From Actinomycetes bacterium (GTDB taxonomy: Bacteria; Actinomycetota; Actinomycetes; Propionibacteriales; Propionibacteriaceae), in assembly GCA_029778515.1 (NCBI GenBank), contig JAKOQD010000187.1, positions 1-30,606 on the forward strand: a stretch of DNA of 30,606 nt, written 5' to 3'. Shown here piece after piece: positions 7,416-15,652 of this stretch. Below the pieces are notes generated by a model. The model did no database searches, was not told the DNA's origin, and saw only the letters and a program-made list of their open reading frames with translations. Each line of letters begins with the position of its first letter. Position 1 is the first letter of the stretch. The translations under genes were made by a program, and so were the position numbers.

Positions 7416-8537
7416 ATGACGCCGATCGCGTTTGGCCTGCTGGGCCTGGTTCTAGGCGCCGGGCTCGGTGCGTTGGCCGTCTGGCTGGCGGTGCGCGCGG
7501 CCACCGCCCGATCGGCCAGCCAGATCGTGAGCCGGGCCGAACTCGCCGAGATCCTGGCGCCGCTGCGGGCCGCAGTCGCGGTGCTGGACGACACGGACGC
7601 GGTACTGGCGGCGTCCGCTTTCGCGAAGGCGTGCGGGCTGGTCCGCGGGTCAAGCCTCGGCCCGAACCAGGTGGCGGTGATGCTCGCCGCCGCCCGTGCC
7701 GAGGGGCGCCCACAGGAACGCGAACTGCGGCTTCCGCCCGGACCGGCGAGCCCTGCGGTCGAACTGGCGGTGAAGGTGATCCCGCTGGCCAACGGCGGGT
7801 TGCTGGTCGTAGGCGAGGATCGCTCGGCCGACCTGCGGTTCAGCGAGACCCGGCGCGACTTCGTGGCCAACATCACCCACGAGCTGAAGACGCCGATCGG
7901 CGCGATCTCGCTGCTCGCTGAAGCCACGGACGCGGCCGCGGACGACCCGGACGCCGTCCACAACTTCCTGGGAAAGCTCAGCAGGGAGACCGACCGGCTC
8001 AACGAACTGGTCAGCCAGATCATCGCCCTCTCCCGGCTGCAGGCCGCAGATCCGTTGCTGGCCGCGCACCCGGTCGACGTCACCGAGCTCGTGACCGCCG
8101 CGGTCGGCCGCTGCCGGCACCTGGCTGAGGCGGGTTCGATCCAGCTTTCGCTGGCGCCAGCTCCGGGGCTGCAGGTGCTGGGCGACGCCGACCAACTGGA
8201 GACGGCGGTGACCAACCTGGTGCAGAACGCGATCGCCTACTCCGAGCCGGGCGCCAGGGTGGCGGTGACCAGCCACGGGGTCGGTGACCAGGTCGAGGTG
8301 CGCGTCTCCGACAACGGCATCGGCATCAGCGAGGGCGACCAGGCCCGGGTTTTCGAACGCTTCTACCGCGTGGACGCCGACCGCAGCCGCGCCAGCGGCG
8401 GCACCGGGCTGGGCCTTTCGATCGTCAAGCACGTCGCCGCCGCGCATGGCGGCGACGTCACCTTGTGGAGCAAGCTCGGCCAGGGCTCCACCTTCACGCT
8501 GCGGCTGCCCAGCAGCCAGGAAGGAGCACCGGCTTGA
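7416..8537 (+). CDS. senX3: Phosphate-sensing sensor histidine kinase, SenX3/PhoR type
   Basis: This 373-residue membrane kinase is predicted to phosphorylate the downstream RegX3-type regulator under phosphate limitation. Residues 4-27 form an N-terminal membrane helix. A PAS-like region covers about 42-140. The H box RRDFVANITHELKTP contains the phospho-acceptor His155. Then come the N box with Asn271 (QNAIAYS), DNGIGI (299-304), FERFYR, and GGTGLGLSIVKH (about 328-339). The H box and overall size match mycobacterial SenX3. ATG 7416 is chosen over ATG 7386 because it puts the membrane helix at the N-terminus and has a -10 hexamer just upstream. Its stop overlaps the start of regX3. Confidence 0.92.
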   Translation: MTPIAFGLLGLVLGAGLGALAVWLAVRAATARSASQIVSRAELAEILAPLRAAVAVLDDTDAVLAASAFAKACGLVRGSSLGPNQVAVMLAAARAEGRPQERELRLPPGPASPAVELAVKVIPLANGGLLVVGEDRSADLRFSETRRDFVANITHELKTPIGAISLLAEATDAAADDPDAVHNFLGKLSRETDRLNELVSQIIALSRLQAADPLLAAHPVDVTELVTAAVGRCRHLAEAGSIQLSLAPAPGLQVLGDADQLETAVTNLVQNAIAYSEPGARVAVTSHGVGDQVEVRVSDNGIGISEGDQARVFERFYRVDADRSRASGGTGLGLSIVKHVAAAHGGDVTLWSKLGQGSTFTLRLPSSQEGAPA

Positions 8538-9211
8538 CCAGGGTGCTGATCATCGAGGACGAAGCCAGCTACCGCGAGACCCTCGGCTTCCTACTCGCCA
8601 AGGAGGGCTTCGAGGTCGTCGAAGCTGCGGACGGCGCTGCCGGGCTCGCCGCATACGACCGGCAGGGCGCGGACATCGTCCTGCTGGACCTGATGATGCC
8701 CGGCATGTCAGGCACCGAGGTCTGCCGGCAACTGCGGACGCGCGGGAGCGTCCCGATCATCATGGTCACCGCGCGCGATACCGAGATCGACAAGGTCGTC
8801 GGCCTGGAGCTCGGCGCCGACGACTACGTCACCAAGCCGTTCAGCCATCGCGAGCTGGTGGCCCGGATCCGAGCCGTACTACGAAGAGGTACGGAAAGCG
8901 AATTGATCGCGGACGTGATCGAGGCCGGCGGCGTCCGGATGGATACCGACCGGCACGAGACGACAGTCAACGGCGTCGCCGTCCAGCTGGCGCTGAAGGA
9001 GTTCGAGCTGCTGGAGGTGCTGCTGCGCAACGCCGGCCGCGTCCTCACCCGGGGCCAGCTGATCGACCGGGTCTGGGGCGCGGACTATGTCGGCGACACC
9101 AAGACCCTCGACGTCCATGTCAAGCGGCTGCGGGCCAAGCTGGAGGACGACCCGGCGAATCCCGTGCTGCTGGTCACCGTCCGCGGACTTGGCTACAAGC
9201 TGAACGCCTGA
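8534..9211 (+). CDS. regX3: Phosphate response regulator, RegX3 type (OmpR/PhoB family)
   Basis: This 225-residue DNA-binding response regulator has a receiver domain (1-115: acidic pocket Glu8-Asp9, phospho-acceptor Asp52 in LLDLMMPGMSG, Thr79, Lys101) and a winged-helix effector domain (about 130-225) ending VTVRGLGYKLNA. The segment RVWGADYVGDTKTLDVHVKR is nearly the same as in mycobacterial RegX3. The start is TTG 8534: GGAG (8523-8526) lies 7 nt upstream and the TTGA overlap with the kinase stop indicates translational coupling. Expected targets are phosphate-uptake genes through the PHO box. Confidence 0.93.
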   Translation: MTRVLIIEDEASYRETLGFLLAKEGFEVVEAADGAAGLAAYDRQGADIVLLDLMMPGMSGTEVCRQLRTRGSVPIIMVTARDTEIDKVVGLELGADDYVTKPFSHRELVARIRAVLRRGTESELIADVIEAGGVRMDTDRHETTVNGVAVQLALKEFELLEVLLRNAGRVLTRGQLIDRVWGADYVGDTKTLDVHVKRLRAKLEDDPANPVLLVTVRGLGYKLNA

Positions 9212-9229
9212 ACGCCTGCGGTCGTCGTT

Positions 9230-9305
9230 TGAGATCCCGGCGTGCGCCGGGATGACGTTGGGTGGGGGCGGCCTCCACGTCATCCCGGCGAAGGCCGGGA
9301 TCTCA
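9230..9305. repeat. REP/BIME-like paired inverted repeat
   Basis: Two hairpins face each other. The first is TGAGATCCCGGC-gtgc-GCCGGGATGACG (9230-9257). The second is CGTCATCCCGGC-gaag-GCCGGGATCTCA (9278-9305). The second unit is the exact reverse complement of the first except for its loop, so the 76-nt element can fold as two small hairpins or one long cruciform. It lies 18 nt after regX3 and may also end that transcript. GATCCCGGC/GCCGGGATGAC units of this kind are widespread intergenic repeats in GC-rich bacteria. Confidence 0.85.
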
Positions 9306-9377
9306 GACCCGACGCCCAATGAGCGCGGAAGCGTCTCGCGAGTCTCGCCGGGTTCAAAGTCGAGCCCCGGCGGCGGT

Positions 9378-9383
9378 TATCGT
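9378..9383 (+). promoter_or_regulatory. Candidate -10 of prs, near-leaderless
   Basis: TATCGT ends 8 nt before GTG 9392, which has no Shine-Dalgarno sequence. This also supports GTG 9392 over the in-frame TTG 9383, which overlaps the hexamer. Confidence 0.4.
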
Positions 9384-9391
9384 TGATCTCC

Positions 9392-10345
9392 GTGACCGAT
9401 ATCACCGTCTTCTCCGGACATGCCCATCGCGAGTTCGCGGAGGAGATGTGCGACATCCTCGGGGTGGAGCTGTCCCCGACCCGGCTCTCCCACTTCTCCA
9501 ACGACTGCATGCAGGTGCAGTTGCGCGCCAACTGCCGCCAGCGGGACGTCTACATCGTGCAGCCGCTGGTGCCGCCCACGCAGGAGAACCTCATGGAGCT
9601 CCTGATGATGGTGGACGCGGCGCGGGGTGCGTCCGCCGGCCACGTCACGGTAGTCATGCCGCACTACGCCTACGCGCGCTCGGACAAGAAGGATGCCCCC
9701 AGGATCAGCATCGGCGGACGCCTGGTCGCCGACCTGATCCATACCGCAGGGGCCAATCGCGTCCTTACCATGGCACTGCACGCGCAGCAGGTGCACGGCT
9801 TCTTCTCGATGCCGGTCGATCATCTCACCGCGCTGCCGGTGCTGGCCAAGCACTTCAAGGCGCGTGACCTGCGCAACGCCGTCGTGGTCTCGCCCGACTT
9901 CGGCAACGCCAAGGAGGCCAACCTGTTCGCCCGCATGCTCGGGGTGGGTATGGCGGCCGGTTCCAAGCGCCGGCAGGCCGACGACAAGGTGGTGATCGAC
10001 GCGATCGTCGGCAAGGTGGGCGGTAAGGACGTGATCATCCTGGACGACGAGATCGCCACTGCCGGCTCGGTCGTGGAACTGATCGAGGCCGTCCGCCGCT
10101 ACCACGTGAACTCGATCTCGGTCGCCACCACCCACGGCCTGTTCACCGGCAAGGCGATCGAGCGGCTGAACGCACAGCCGGACATCATCGAGATCGTCGC
10201 GACGAACACCGTCCCGGCTCCGGCTGGGCTGAATCGGCTCACGGTAACGTCCGTCGCTCCGCTGTTTGCCGAAGCCGTGCGGCGAATCAACTGCGGAGAA
10301 AGCGTCTCGGGGCTCTTCTCCGACGAGGACACCTACGGCGAATAG
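9392..10345 (+). CDS. prs: Ribose-phosphate pyrophosphokinase (PRPP synthetase), divergent form
   Basis: It should make 5-phosphoribosyl-1-pyrophosphate from ribose 5-phosphate and ATP for nucleotide, His and Trp synthesis. The 317 residues keep the family frame: FSGHAHREFAEEMC at the N-terminus, MPHYAYARSDKKDAPR (about 89-104), MALHAQQVHGFF with His130, KRRQADDKV, and the PRPP loop LDDEIATAGS (about 217-226). Several motifs differ from the common bacterial enzyme, which has RQDKK and a DDMIDTAGT-like loop. It is therefore probably a second or variant PRPP synthetase rather than the one usually found beside glmU. It is flanked by the REP-like element and carD. GTG 9392 is preferred over the in-frame TTG 9383. 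Confidence 0.88.
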   Translation: MTDITVFSGHAHREFAEEMCDILGVELSPTRLSHFSNDCMQVQLRANCRQRDVYIVQPLVPPTQENLMELLMMVDAARGASAGHVTVVMPHYAYARSDKKDAPRISIGGRLVADLIHTAGANRVLTMALHAQQVHGFFSMPVDHLTALPVLAKHFKARDLRNAVVVSPDFGNAKEANLFARMLGVGMAAGSKRRQADDKVVIDAIVGKVGGKDVIILDDEIATAGSVVELIEAVRRYHVNSISVATTHGLFTGKAIERLNAQPDIIEIVATNTVPAPAGLNRLTVTSVAPLFAEAVRRINCGESVSGLFSDEDTYGE

Positions 10346-10468
10346 CCCTCTCGCCTGCATAGATAAGAGCGGTTGTCAACCCCCCAATCCGGCTCTGGCT
10401 AGGAGAGACGGTGGCTCGTCCCGCAATTCGTGGTATGCTGGATAGTCCGGAAAGGTGGTCGAAGCTAT

Positions 10469-10954
10469 ATGACGTTCACAGTCGGTGAAACGGTGGTCTA
10501 CCCCAACCATGGTGCGGCGATAATCGAAGCCCTGGAGAACCGGACGATCAAAGGCGAGGAAAAGCTGTATCTCGTCCTGCGCATCGTCGGACAGAACGAC
10601 CTGGTGGTCCGCGTCCCGGCCTGCAACCTCGACCTCGTGGGTGTCCGCGACGTCGTCGATGCCGATGGCCTGGAACGCGTATTTGGGGTCCTGCGCGCCC
10701 CGCACGCCGAGGAGCCGACCAACTGGTCGCGGCGGTACAAGGCAAATCTGGAGAAGCTGCACTCCGGCAATGTGATGAAGGTGGCCGAGGTCGTTCGCGA
10801 CCTTTGGCGCCGCGAGAAGGAACGCGGGCTGTCCGCCGGCGAGAAGCGAATGCTGGCCAAGGCCCGGCAGATCCTGGTCTCCGAGCTTGCGCTCGCTGAG
10901 AAGGTCGCCGAGGATCGCGCCGAGGTGCTTCTCGACGAGGTGCTCGCATCCTGA
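10469..10954 (+). CDS. carD: CarD-family RNA polymerase-binding transcription factor
   Basis: CarD binds the RNA polymerase beta subunit and stabilises open complexes, mainly at rRNA and housekeeping promoters. The 161-residue protein closely matches mycobacterial CarD. It has the N-terminal RID domain ([19 protein letters not shown] through VGVRDVV), then [23 protein letters not shown] and the DNA-binding helical domain with [28 protein letters not shown] 10469 gives the usual [12 protein letters not shown] start, with AAGGTGG (10452-10458) upstream at a rather long spacing. Gene order carD-ispD-ispF is the actinobacterial arrangement. Confidence 0.95.
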   Translation: MTFTVGETVVYPNHGAAIIEALENRTIKGEEKLYLVLRIVGQNDLVVRVPACNLDLVGVRDVVDADGLERVFGVLRAPHAEEPTNWSRRYKANLEKLHSGNVMKVAEVVRDLWRREKERGLSAGEKRMLAKARQILVSELALAEKVAEDRAEVLLDEVLAS

Positions 10955-10966
10955 GCAACCCCGGTG

Positions 10967-10972
10967 CACACT
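10967..10972 (+). promoter_or_regulatory. Weak candidate leaderless -10 of ispD
   Basis: CACACT ends 6 nt before ATG 10979 in the 24-nt gap after carD. It matches the -10 consensus only at the second and last bases. It is listed because the spacing is the same as at gpmA and the SDR gene. Confidence 0.25.
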
Positions 10973-10978
10973 GAACCC

Positions 10979-11671
10979 ATGAAACCGGTCGTCGCCATCG
11001 TGGTGGCGGCCGGTTCTGGTTCCCGCCTCGGCGGAGAGGTACCCAAGGCGCTGCGCGAAGCGGGCGGCCGTCCGCTGGTCAGTCGCAGCCTGGACGCACT
11101 GGCCGCCGGTGGGGTGACCCGGGCGATCGTCGTGATCGCCGAGGGCCTGCTGCCCGAATTCGAAACCGTGCTCACTGACTCGCCGATCCCGGCCGCCGTG
11201 GTCACCGGTGGCGCCGAGCGGCAGGATTCGGTGCTGGCCGGGCTGGAGGCGATCGTCGTCGATCCCGAACTTGCCGCAGCCGAGTTCGTGCTGGTGCACG
11301 ACGCGGCTCGAGCGCTCGTGCCGGCAGCGGTGGTGGCCCGTGTGATCGATGCGCTCAGATCCGGTGCGGCCGGGTGTGTGCCGGTGATCCCCGTGGTGGA
11401 CTCGATCCGGCGTCTGGTCGCGTCCGGCTCTGAGATCGTCGACCGCTCGGACTTGGTCGCAGTGCAGACACCGCAGGGTTTCGTCCGCGAGATCGTGCAT
11501 CGGGGCCACCTGCACGTGCGAGAGCGCGGCCTGCTGGTCACCGACGACGCGGCCGTGATCGAGGCTCTGGGCGAGCAGGTGGTGCTGGTGGACGGGAGCA
11601 GGGATGCGTTCAAGATCACCGAACCGCTCGATCTGGTTATCGCCGAAGCGCTGCTGCAGGATCGCTGGTGA
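10979..11671 (+). CDS. ispD: 2-C-methyl-D-erythritol 4-phosphate cytidylyltransferase
   Basis: This is the third step of the MEP isoprenoid pathway (MEP + CTP to CDP-ME). The 230-residue nucleotidyltransferase has [18 protein letters not shown] with Arg16 and Lys23 of the CTP-binding loop, [19 protein letters not shown] (107-112, Asp109), VQTPQGF and a late [10 protein letters not shown] with Lys213. ATG 10979 gives the usual start directly before the nucleotide-binding strand. GTGA overlap with ispF indicates coupling. These two genes are neighbours or fused in many bacteria. Confidence 0.93.
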   Translation: MKPVVAIVVAAGSGSRLGGEVPKALREAGGRPLVSRSLDALAAGGVTRAIVVIAEGLLPEFETVLTDSPIPAAVVTGGAERQDSVLAGLEAIVVDPELAAAEFVLVHDAARALVPAAVVARVIDALRSGAAGCVPVIPVVDSIRRLVASGSEIVDRSDLVAVQTPQGFVREIVHRGHLHVRERGLLVTDDAAVIEALGEQVVLVDGSRDAFKITEPLDLVIAEALLQDRW

Positions 11672-12144
11672 ACCTGCGGGTCGGTCTGGGCACCGACGTG
11701 CATGCGTTCGCGGACGGGGTGCCGCTCTGGGTTGCTGGGTTGGAGTTCCGCGACGAACCGCGCGGGCTGGCCGGGCATTCGGACGGGGACGTGGCCGCGC
11801 ACGCAGTCTGTGACGCCTTGTTGTCGGCCGCCGGTCTTGGCGATCTGGGCAGCAATTTCGGCACGAATCACCCGGCTTGGGCCGGGGCTTCCGGGGTGTC
11901 GTTCCTCACCGAGACGGCGCGCCGGGTGCGGGCGGCGGGGTTCGACGTGGTGAACGTGTCCGTCCAGGTGATCGGCAATCGACCCAAGCTGGCGCCGCGT
12001 CGTGCCGAGGCCGAGGCGGTGCTCTCGGCCGCGGTGGGCGCACCGGTGAGCGTCGCTGGTACCACCACGGACGGATTGGGCCTTACCGGTCGAGGTGAGG
12101 GTGTGGCCGCGATCGCGACCGCGCTGCTCACGTCCGCGGGTTAG
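11668..12144 (+). CDS. ispF: 2-C-methyl-D-erythritol 2,4-cyclodiphosphate synthase
   Basis: It cyclises CDP-ME 2-phosphate to MEcPP in the MEP pathway. The 158-residue protein has the zinc ligands Asp10, His12 (GLGTDVHAF) and His45 (HAVCDALL), plus AGHSDGD (36-41) and the C-terminal [17 protein letters not shown] 11668 overlaps the ispD stop by 4 nt. Its stop codon overlaps the stop of the convergent metallopeptidase by 3 nt, so no terminator separates the two. Confidence 0.94.
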   Translation: MNLRVGLGTDVHAFADGVPLWVAGLEFRDEPRGLAGHSDGDVAAHAVCDALLSAAGLGDLGSNFGTNHPAWAGASGVSFLTETARRVRAAGFDVVNVSVQVIGNRPKLAPRRAEAEAVLSAAVGAPVSVAGTTTDGLGLTGRGEGVAAIATALLTSAG

Positions 12145-13403
12145 CGCACCGCGCTCGCCGGAGCCACGAAGGTGTTGCACTTGCCGACGGCGGTGTTGGC
12201 CAGCCCGGTGGCCAGCCAGGCCTGTCGCGAGCGACCCAGACCGTGGTCGCCGTCGTAGTTTGCTTTGCCGCTGAGCACGTCGTCGCCGAGGTTGTACATC
12301 ACCTTGGCCAGGTTGGCGAGTTCCGCGTCCGAGAGGCCGGACGAGGTCGCCACCGCGGAACTGAACATCCCGGAGAGGCAGTCGGCCTGCACTTCGAGCC
12401 GCCGCGAGTACACCTTGGCCTCGGCCTTGGACGACTTCTGCTCCCAGGCCATGGACGAGATCAGCAGTCCCGTCCGCGCCTGGATGGTGTGCCCGAACTC
12501 GTGGGCCAGCACGGTCTCGACCACGAAGCGTGCCTGCTGCTGGTCGGCAGGGAAGATCTTGTACAGCGGCTTGGCGTAGTAGATGCGCTGGTCAGCCGCG
12601 CAATAGACGGCGTTGACGTCGTCCAGGGAGCCGCAGCCGGTGGTGATCGGTTCGGTGTAGACGGTCACCGGGGGGCGCGGCAACTCGAACCCTGCGGAGG
12701 TCAGCGGGGGTGACCACACCTTCCACAGGCAGGCGGTGAGGTCATTCAGGTGGGCGGTGAGCTGGCTCACCGAGGCCGTCCGCATGTTCAGCTCGGGCAC
12801 GGCGCAGTCAGTCGGGTTGGCCACCGACTCCGCGTAGACAGCGTTGGCGGTGAGCCACTTGGTGGCCTGTGAGTAGGTGTCCGGCTGCGGGATGTCGGAC
12901 GGGTTGAAGTCGGGTGCGGGCGCCTCCACGGCGTTGCCCGGCTCCTGGGTGGGTTCGGTCGGCGGGGGAGTGGACGTCGACGAGTCCGGCTCGGTGGTCG
13001 GCACGATCACGGTCGGCAGGTCAGCGGGCTCGCCTGCGGACTCGTCGTCCGAGCCGCCGTTGAGGAAGCTGATCATGGTCATGGCGAAGAGTGCGATGCC
13101 GGCCAACATCAGCAGTCCGAGCAGGAGGCTGCGGAACGGACTGCGGCGCTTCGGGCCCTGGTTCTGCGGGCTGAAGTTGCCCGGCTGCTGATAGCCCGGC
13201 TGCGGAGCCTGGTACTGGCCGTAGCCGCCACCCTGGGTCGGGTACTGGTAGGGACCCTGCGGATACTGCGGCTGCTGGTATTGCGGTTGCTGCGGCTGCC
13301 ACTGCGTGCCGGCGGGGGGCGCGCCCCAGGCCTGCGTCGGCCGATTCCAGGTGGGCTGGCCCCATTGCTGGTTGGCGCCCTGTCCTCCCCACTGCTGCGT
13401 CAC
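12141..13403 (-). CDS. Membrane-anchored neutral zinc metallopeptidase (YpfJ/PF04228 family)
   Basis: A 420-residue protein. Residues 1-85 are low-complexity and rich in Gln, Pro, Gly and Tyr (cytoplasmic tail). One membrane helix lies at about 91-114. A Pro/Thr/Ser/Glu-rich linker (about 118-170) and an outer catalytic domain (175-420) follow. The catalytic domain has HEFGH at 301-305 (two zinc ligands and the catalytic Glu) and EVQADCLSG at about 337-345, which supplies the third ligand as in this family. Conserved Cys residues suggest disulfides outside the cell. The start is GTG 13403; TACGCT ends 6 nt upstream, suggesting a leaderless mRNA. The substrate is not known for the family. Confidence 0.88.
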   Translation of the reverse strand: MTQQWGGQGANQQWGQPTWNRPTQAWGAPPAGTQWQPQQPQYQQPQYPQGPYQYPTQGGGYGQYQAPQPGYQQPGNFSPQNQGPKRRSPFRSLLLGLLMLAGIALFAMTMISFLNGGSDDESAGEPADLPTVIVPTTEPDSSTSTPPPTEPTQEPGNAVEAPAPDFNPSDIPQPDTYSQATKWLTANAVYAESVANPTDCAVPELNMRTASVSQLTAHLNDLTACLWKVWSPPLTSAGFELPRPPVTVYTEPITTGCGSLDDVNAVYCAADQRIYYAKPLYKIFPADQQQARFVVETVLAHEFGHTIQARTGLLISSMAWEQKSSKAEAKVYSRRLEVQADCLSGMFSSAVATSSGLSDAELANLAKVMYNLGDDVLSGKANYDGDHGLGRSRQAWLATGLANTAVGKCNTFVAPASAVR

Positions 13404-13409
13404 CCTTCC

Positions 13410-13415
13410 AGCGTA
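13410..13415 (-). promoter_or_regulatory. Candidate leaderless -10 of the metallopeptidase gene
   Basis: On the minus strand TACGCT is followed by 6 nt and then GTG 13403. Confidence 0.45.
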
Positions 13416-13641
13416 GACGCCATGGCCCGCGTCCGAGGCTGCCGGCCCATCACAAGGTGGACACTCCGCGTCGTCCGGACGAGGAACCGTTCACTCTTTC
13501 GGTGGGCGACGCCTGGCGCCATCCGCAGCCGACGGTTGGGCCGTACTGCGGTCACAGGAGCGGCCCGGCCACTAGGGTGTCAGTTGGCTGAACCGATCCA
13601 TGATCTTCAGCCGGCGGACCTGGACTGGACAGGAGCAGGAA

Positions 13642-15333
13642 ATGACTCGGACCGGGCTCCGGCGCTGGATCGCCGGTGTGATCGCCACTTCAGGCATTTT
13701 CTGGTGGGCCGCTCCGGCGGCGAACGCTGCAGAGACCGTCCAGTCGTTCGCGGTGAACGCCACGGTCAACGCGGACGGGTCCCTGCAGGTGGCCTCGACG
13801 CTCACTTTCGACGGTGCCCCGCCCGCCACGCTCACCCAGGCGCTGGCGATCCGCGTCCGCACCGCCGACAGCTACGAGTACCGCTTCCAGATCGCCAATG
13901 TGGCGGTCACCAGCAATGGCCAGGCCCTGCCGGCTCAGGTCGATGCCGGTGCGGACGCGACCACAGTCAGCGTGGACACCGCCGGCGTGACCGGCCCGAT
14001 CGAGATCGGCTACACCGTCGTCGGCGCGGCGATGCCGACCGCCAATGACACCACGACCATCGCCTGGGCCCTGCTGCAGGGCCTGAATGTGCCGGTGGCT
14101 GCGGTCGATGCCACCATCGCCGTCCCCGCGCAGTTCACCGAGGTCGACTGCGCGGCTGGGCACCCGTCCTCGCCCGGCACCTGTGTCTACTACGGCGGTG
14201 GTACGCACGACTCGCCGAGCCCGTTCCTGCACGACGAGAACCGGGCGGCCGGCGACGTGGTCGTGGCCACCGTCCGCTTCCCGCGCAGTGCAGTCGCGGC
14301 CAACGCCCAGGTTCGGCAGCTGTGGACGGCCGAGCGCGCCTTCTCGGTGGCGCCGTGGCCGCTCGGGCTGGCGACCGGTTTGCTGGCTCTCGGCGGGCTC
14401 GGGCTCTGGGCCGCCCATCGCAAATACGGACGGGACGCGCTCGCACGCAGTGCCGCCACGCCCACGCCGGTGGCGCAGTTCGAGGCGGTCGGCCCGGGGC
14501 AGAACGAGTTCCGGGTCATCGACGACGTCCGTCCGGGCGAGGTGGGCACGCTCGTCGACGAGCGCGTCGACCCGGTGGACGTGACCGCGACCCTGCTCGA
14601 CCTGGCCGTCCGCGGACACCTGGTGATCACGCAACTGCCGTCGGAGACCGCCTACGGCGTGACCGACTGGACCTTCGCCCGCAAGCACTCCGACGATCGG
14701 CTGCTGGACTACGAGCACACGCTGCTGGACGCGGTGGCCCCGGTTCAGGGCGAGCCGGTGCAGGTGTCCAACCTGGCCGGCAGCGTCGGCGCGGTGATCG
14801 GCAAGGTGCAGTCCGAACTGTACGAAGAGGTCGTTTCGCGCGGCTGGTTCGTGGACCGACCGGACGCGACCCGCAACCGCTGGAGCCTGATCGGTTGGAT
14901 CGGGCTCGGGGCGGCTGTGCTGGCCGCTGTGCTGCTGGCGGCCTTCACCCGGTTCGGCCTGGTGGGACTCGTGCTGGTCGCCCTCGCGCTCGGGCTGTTG
15001 TTCGCGGCCCAGCAGATGCCTTGGCGCACCGCTGCGGGAGCGTCCATCCTTGGCGGTTTGGACGCCTTGCGCGCGGCGATTCAGGTGCAGCCGACCGATT
15101 CGGTGGTGGTCGGCAAGGCCTACGCCGGGTTGTCGGCCGTCCTGCCGTACGCGGTGGTGCTCGGCGGCAAGGAGCGCTGGCTCGACGCGCTGGCCGCAGC
15201 CGATGTCGACGACACCGCGGACGCGACCGAACTCGACTGGTACCACGGCCCCGAGGGCTGGAATCTGGCCGACCTGCCCGCGTCGCTCGCGAACTTCATC
15301 ACCACCGTGCAGGGCACGCTGTTCGCTCGCTGA
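13642..15333 (+). CDS. DUF2207-type membrane protein
   Basis: A 563-residue protein with a signal peptide (residues 1-29, ending AANA before AETV), an extracytoplasmic beta-rich DUF2207 domain (about 30-235), a membrane helix at about 238-258, a cytoplasmic region with an apparent winged-helix-like fold (DVTATLLDLAVRGHLVI), two more helices at about 414-458, and a C-terminal cytoplasmic tail. This order is typical of DUF2207 proteins, whose function is unknown. AGGAG (13631-13635) lies 6 nt before ATG 13642, which decides the start over ATG 13600. It is monocistronic, and the 238-nt gap upstream holds the 12-bp palindrome TCGTCCGGACGA (13471-13482). Confidence 0.85.
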   Translation: MTRTGLRRWIAGVIATSGIFWWAAPAANAAETVQSFAVNATVNADGSLQVASTLTFDGAPPATLTQALAIRVRTADSYEYRFQIANVAVTSNGQALPAQVDAGADATTVSVDTAGVTGPIEIGYTVVGAAMPTANDTTTIAWALLQGLNVPVAAVDATIAVPAQFTEVDCAAGHPSSPGTCVYYGGGTHDSPSPFLHDENRAAGDVVVATVRFPRSAVAANAQVRQLWTAERAFSVAPWPLGLATGLLALGGLGLWAAHRKYGRDALARSAATPTPVAQFEAVGPGQNEFRVIDDVRPGEVGTLVDERVDPVDVTATLLDLAVRGHLVITQLPSETAYGVTDWTFARKHSDDRLLDYEHTLLDAVAPVQGEPVQVSNLAGSVGAVIGKVQSELYEEVVSRGWFVDRPDATRNRWSLIGWIGLGAAVLAAVLLAAFTRFGLVGLVLVALALGLLFAAQQMPWRTAAGASILGGLDALRAAIQVQPTDSVVVGKAYAGLSAVLPYAVVLGGKERWLDALAAADVDDTADATELDWYHGPEGWNLADLPASLANFITTVQGTLFAR

Positions 15334-15652
15334 AACGGTCCCTGAGGAGCCGTCCGCGATTAACGAACGGACGGCGACACGTTGGCCGCCGTCATGATCC
15401 GGCTCTGGTGGCTCCCGGTACATCGTGAACGGTGACGGCCAGATTCGGAGCTGAACCCGGTTTGGGTTGCAGATGGCGATGGTTGGATCCAACCCAGCGA
15501 ATGGACCCCGACTTCGATGGCATTTCGGGCTCCCAGATGGCTTGCCATCAAACTCGGGTCACGAACCGGAGCCACGTCGCGACGGTGCTGATAAGCCGTC
15601 CAAATCGGGTTGCTCAGCGGTCCGCGATCACGCTCCTGAGTAACCGATTGGG
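15334..15652. other. Gene-free interval between the DUF2207 gene and glyA
   Basis: No supported gene lies in these 319 nt. There is a weak hairpin after the DUF2207 stop, GCCGTCCG (15349-15356) with CGGACGGC (15368-15375) and an 11-nt loop, but no T-run. A 14-bp perfect palindrome GGTTGGATCCAACC lies at 15481-15494. GATGGC-TT-GCCATC lies at about 15536-15549. The region looks less G+C-rich than its flanks. The short frames crossing it lack ribosome binding sites and family-like sequence. Confidence 0.6.

Noticed and set aside
9230..9305. CRISPR-like repeat
   Set aside because: There are only two units, in opposite orientation, with no spacers or cas genes. It is a REP/BIME-type element.
13471..13482. 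Palindrome TCGTCCGGACGA upstream of the DUF2207 gene as an operator
   Set aside because: A 12-bp GC-rich palindrome containing the abundant CGTCCG word is likely by chance here. No second copy or promoter context was seen.
13690..15492. 600-codon minus-strand frame opposite the DUF2207 gene
   Set aside because: The plus frame has a signal peptide, membrane helices and a ribosome binding site; the minus frame has none of these.
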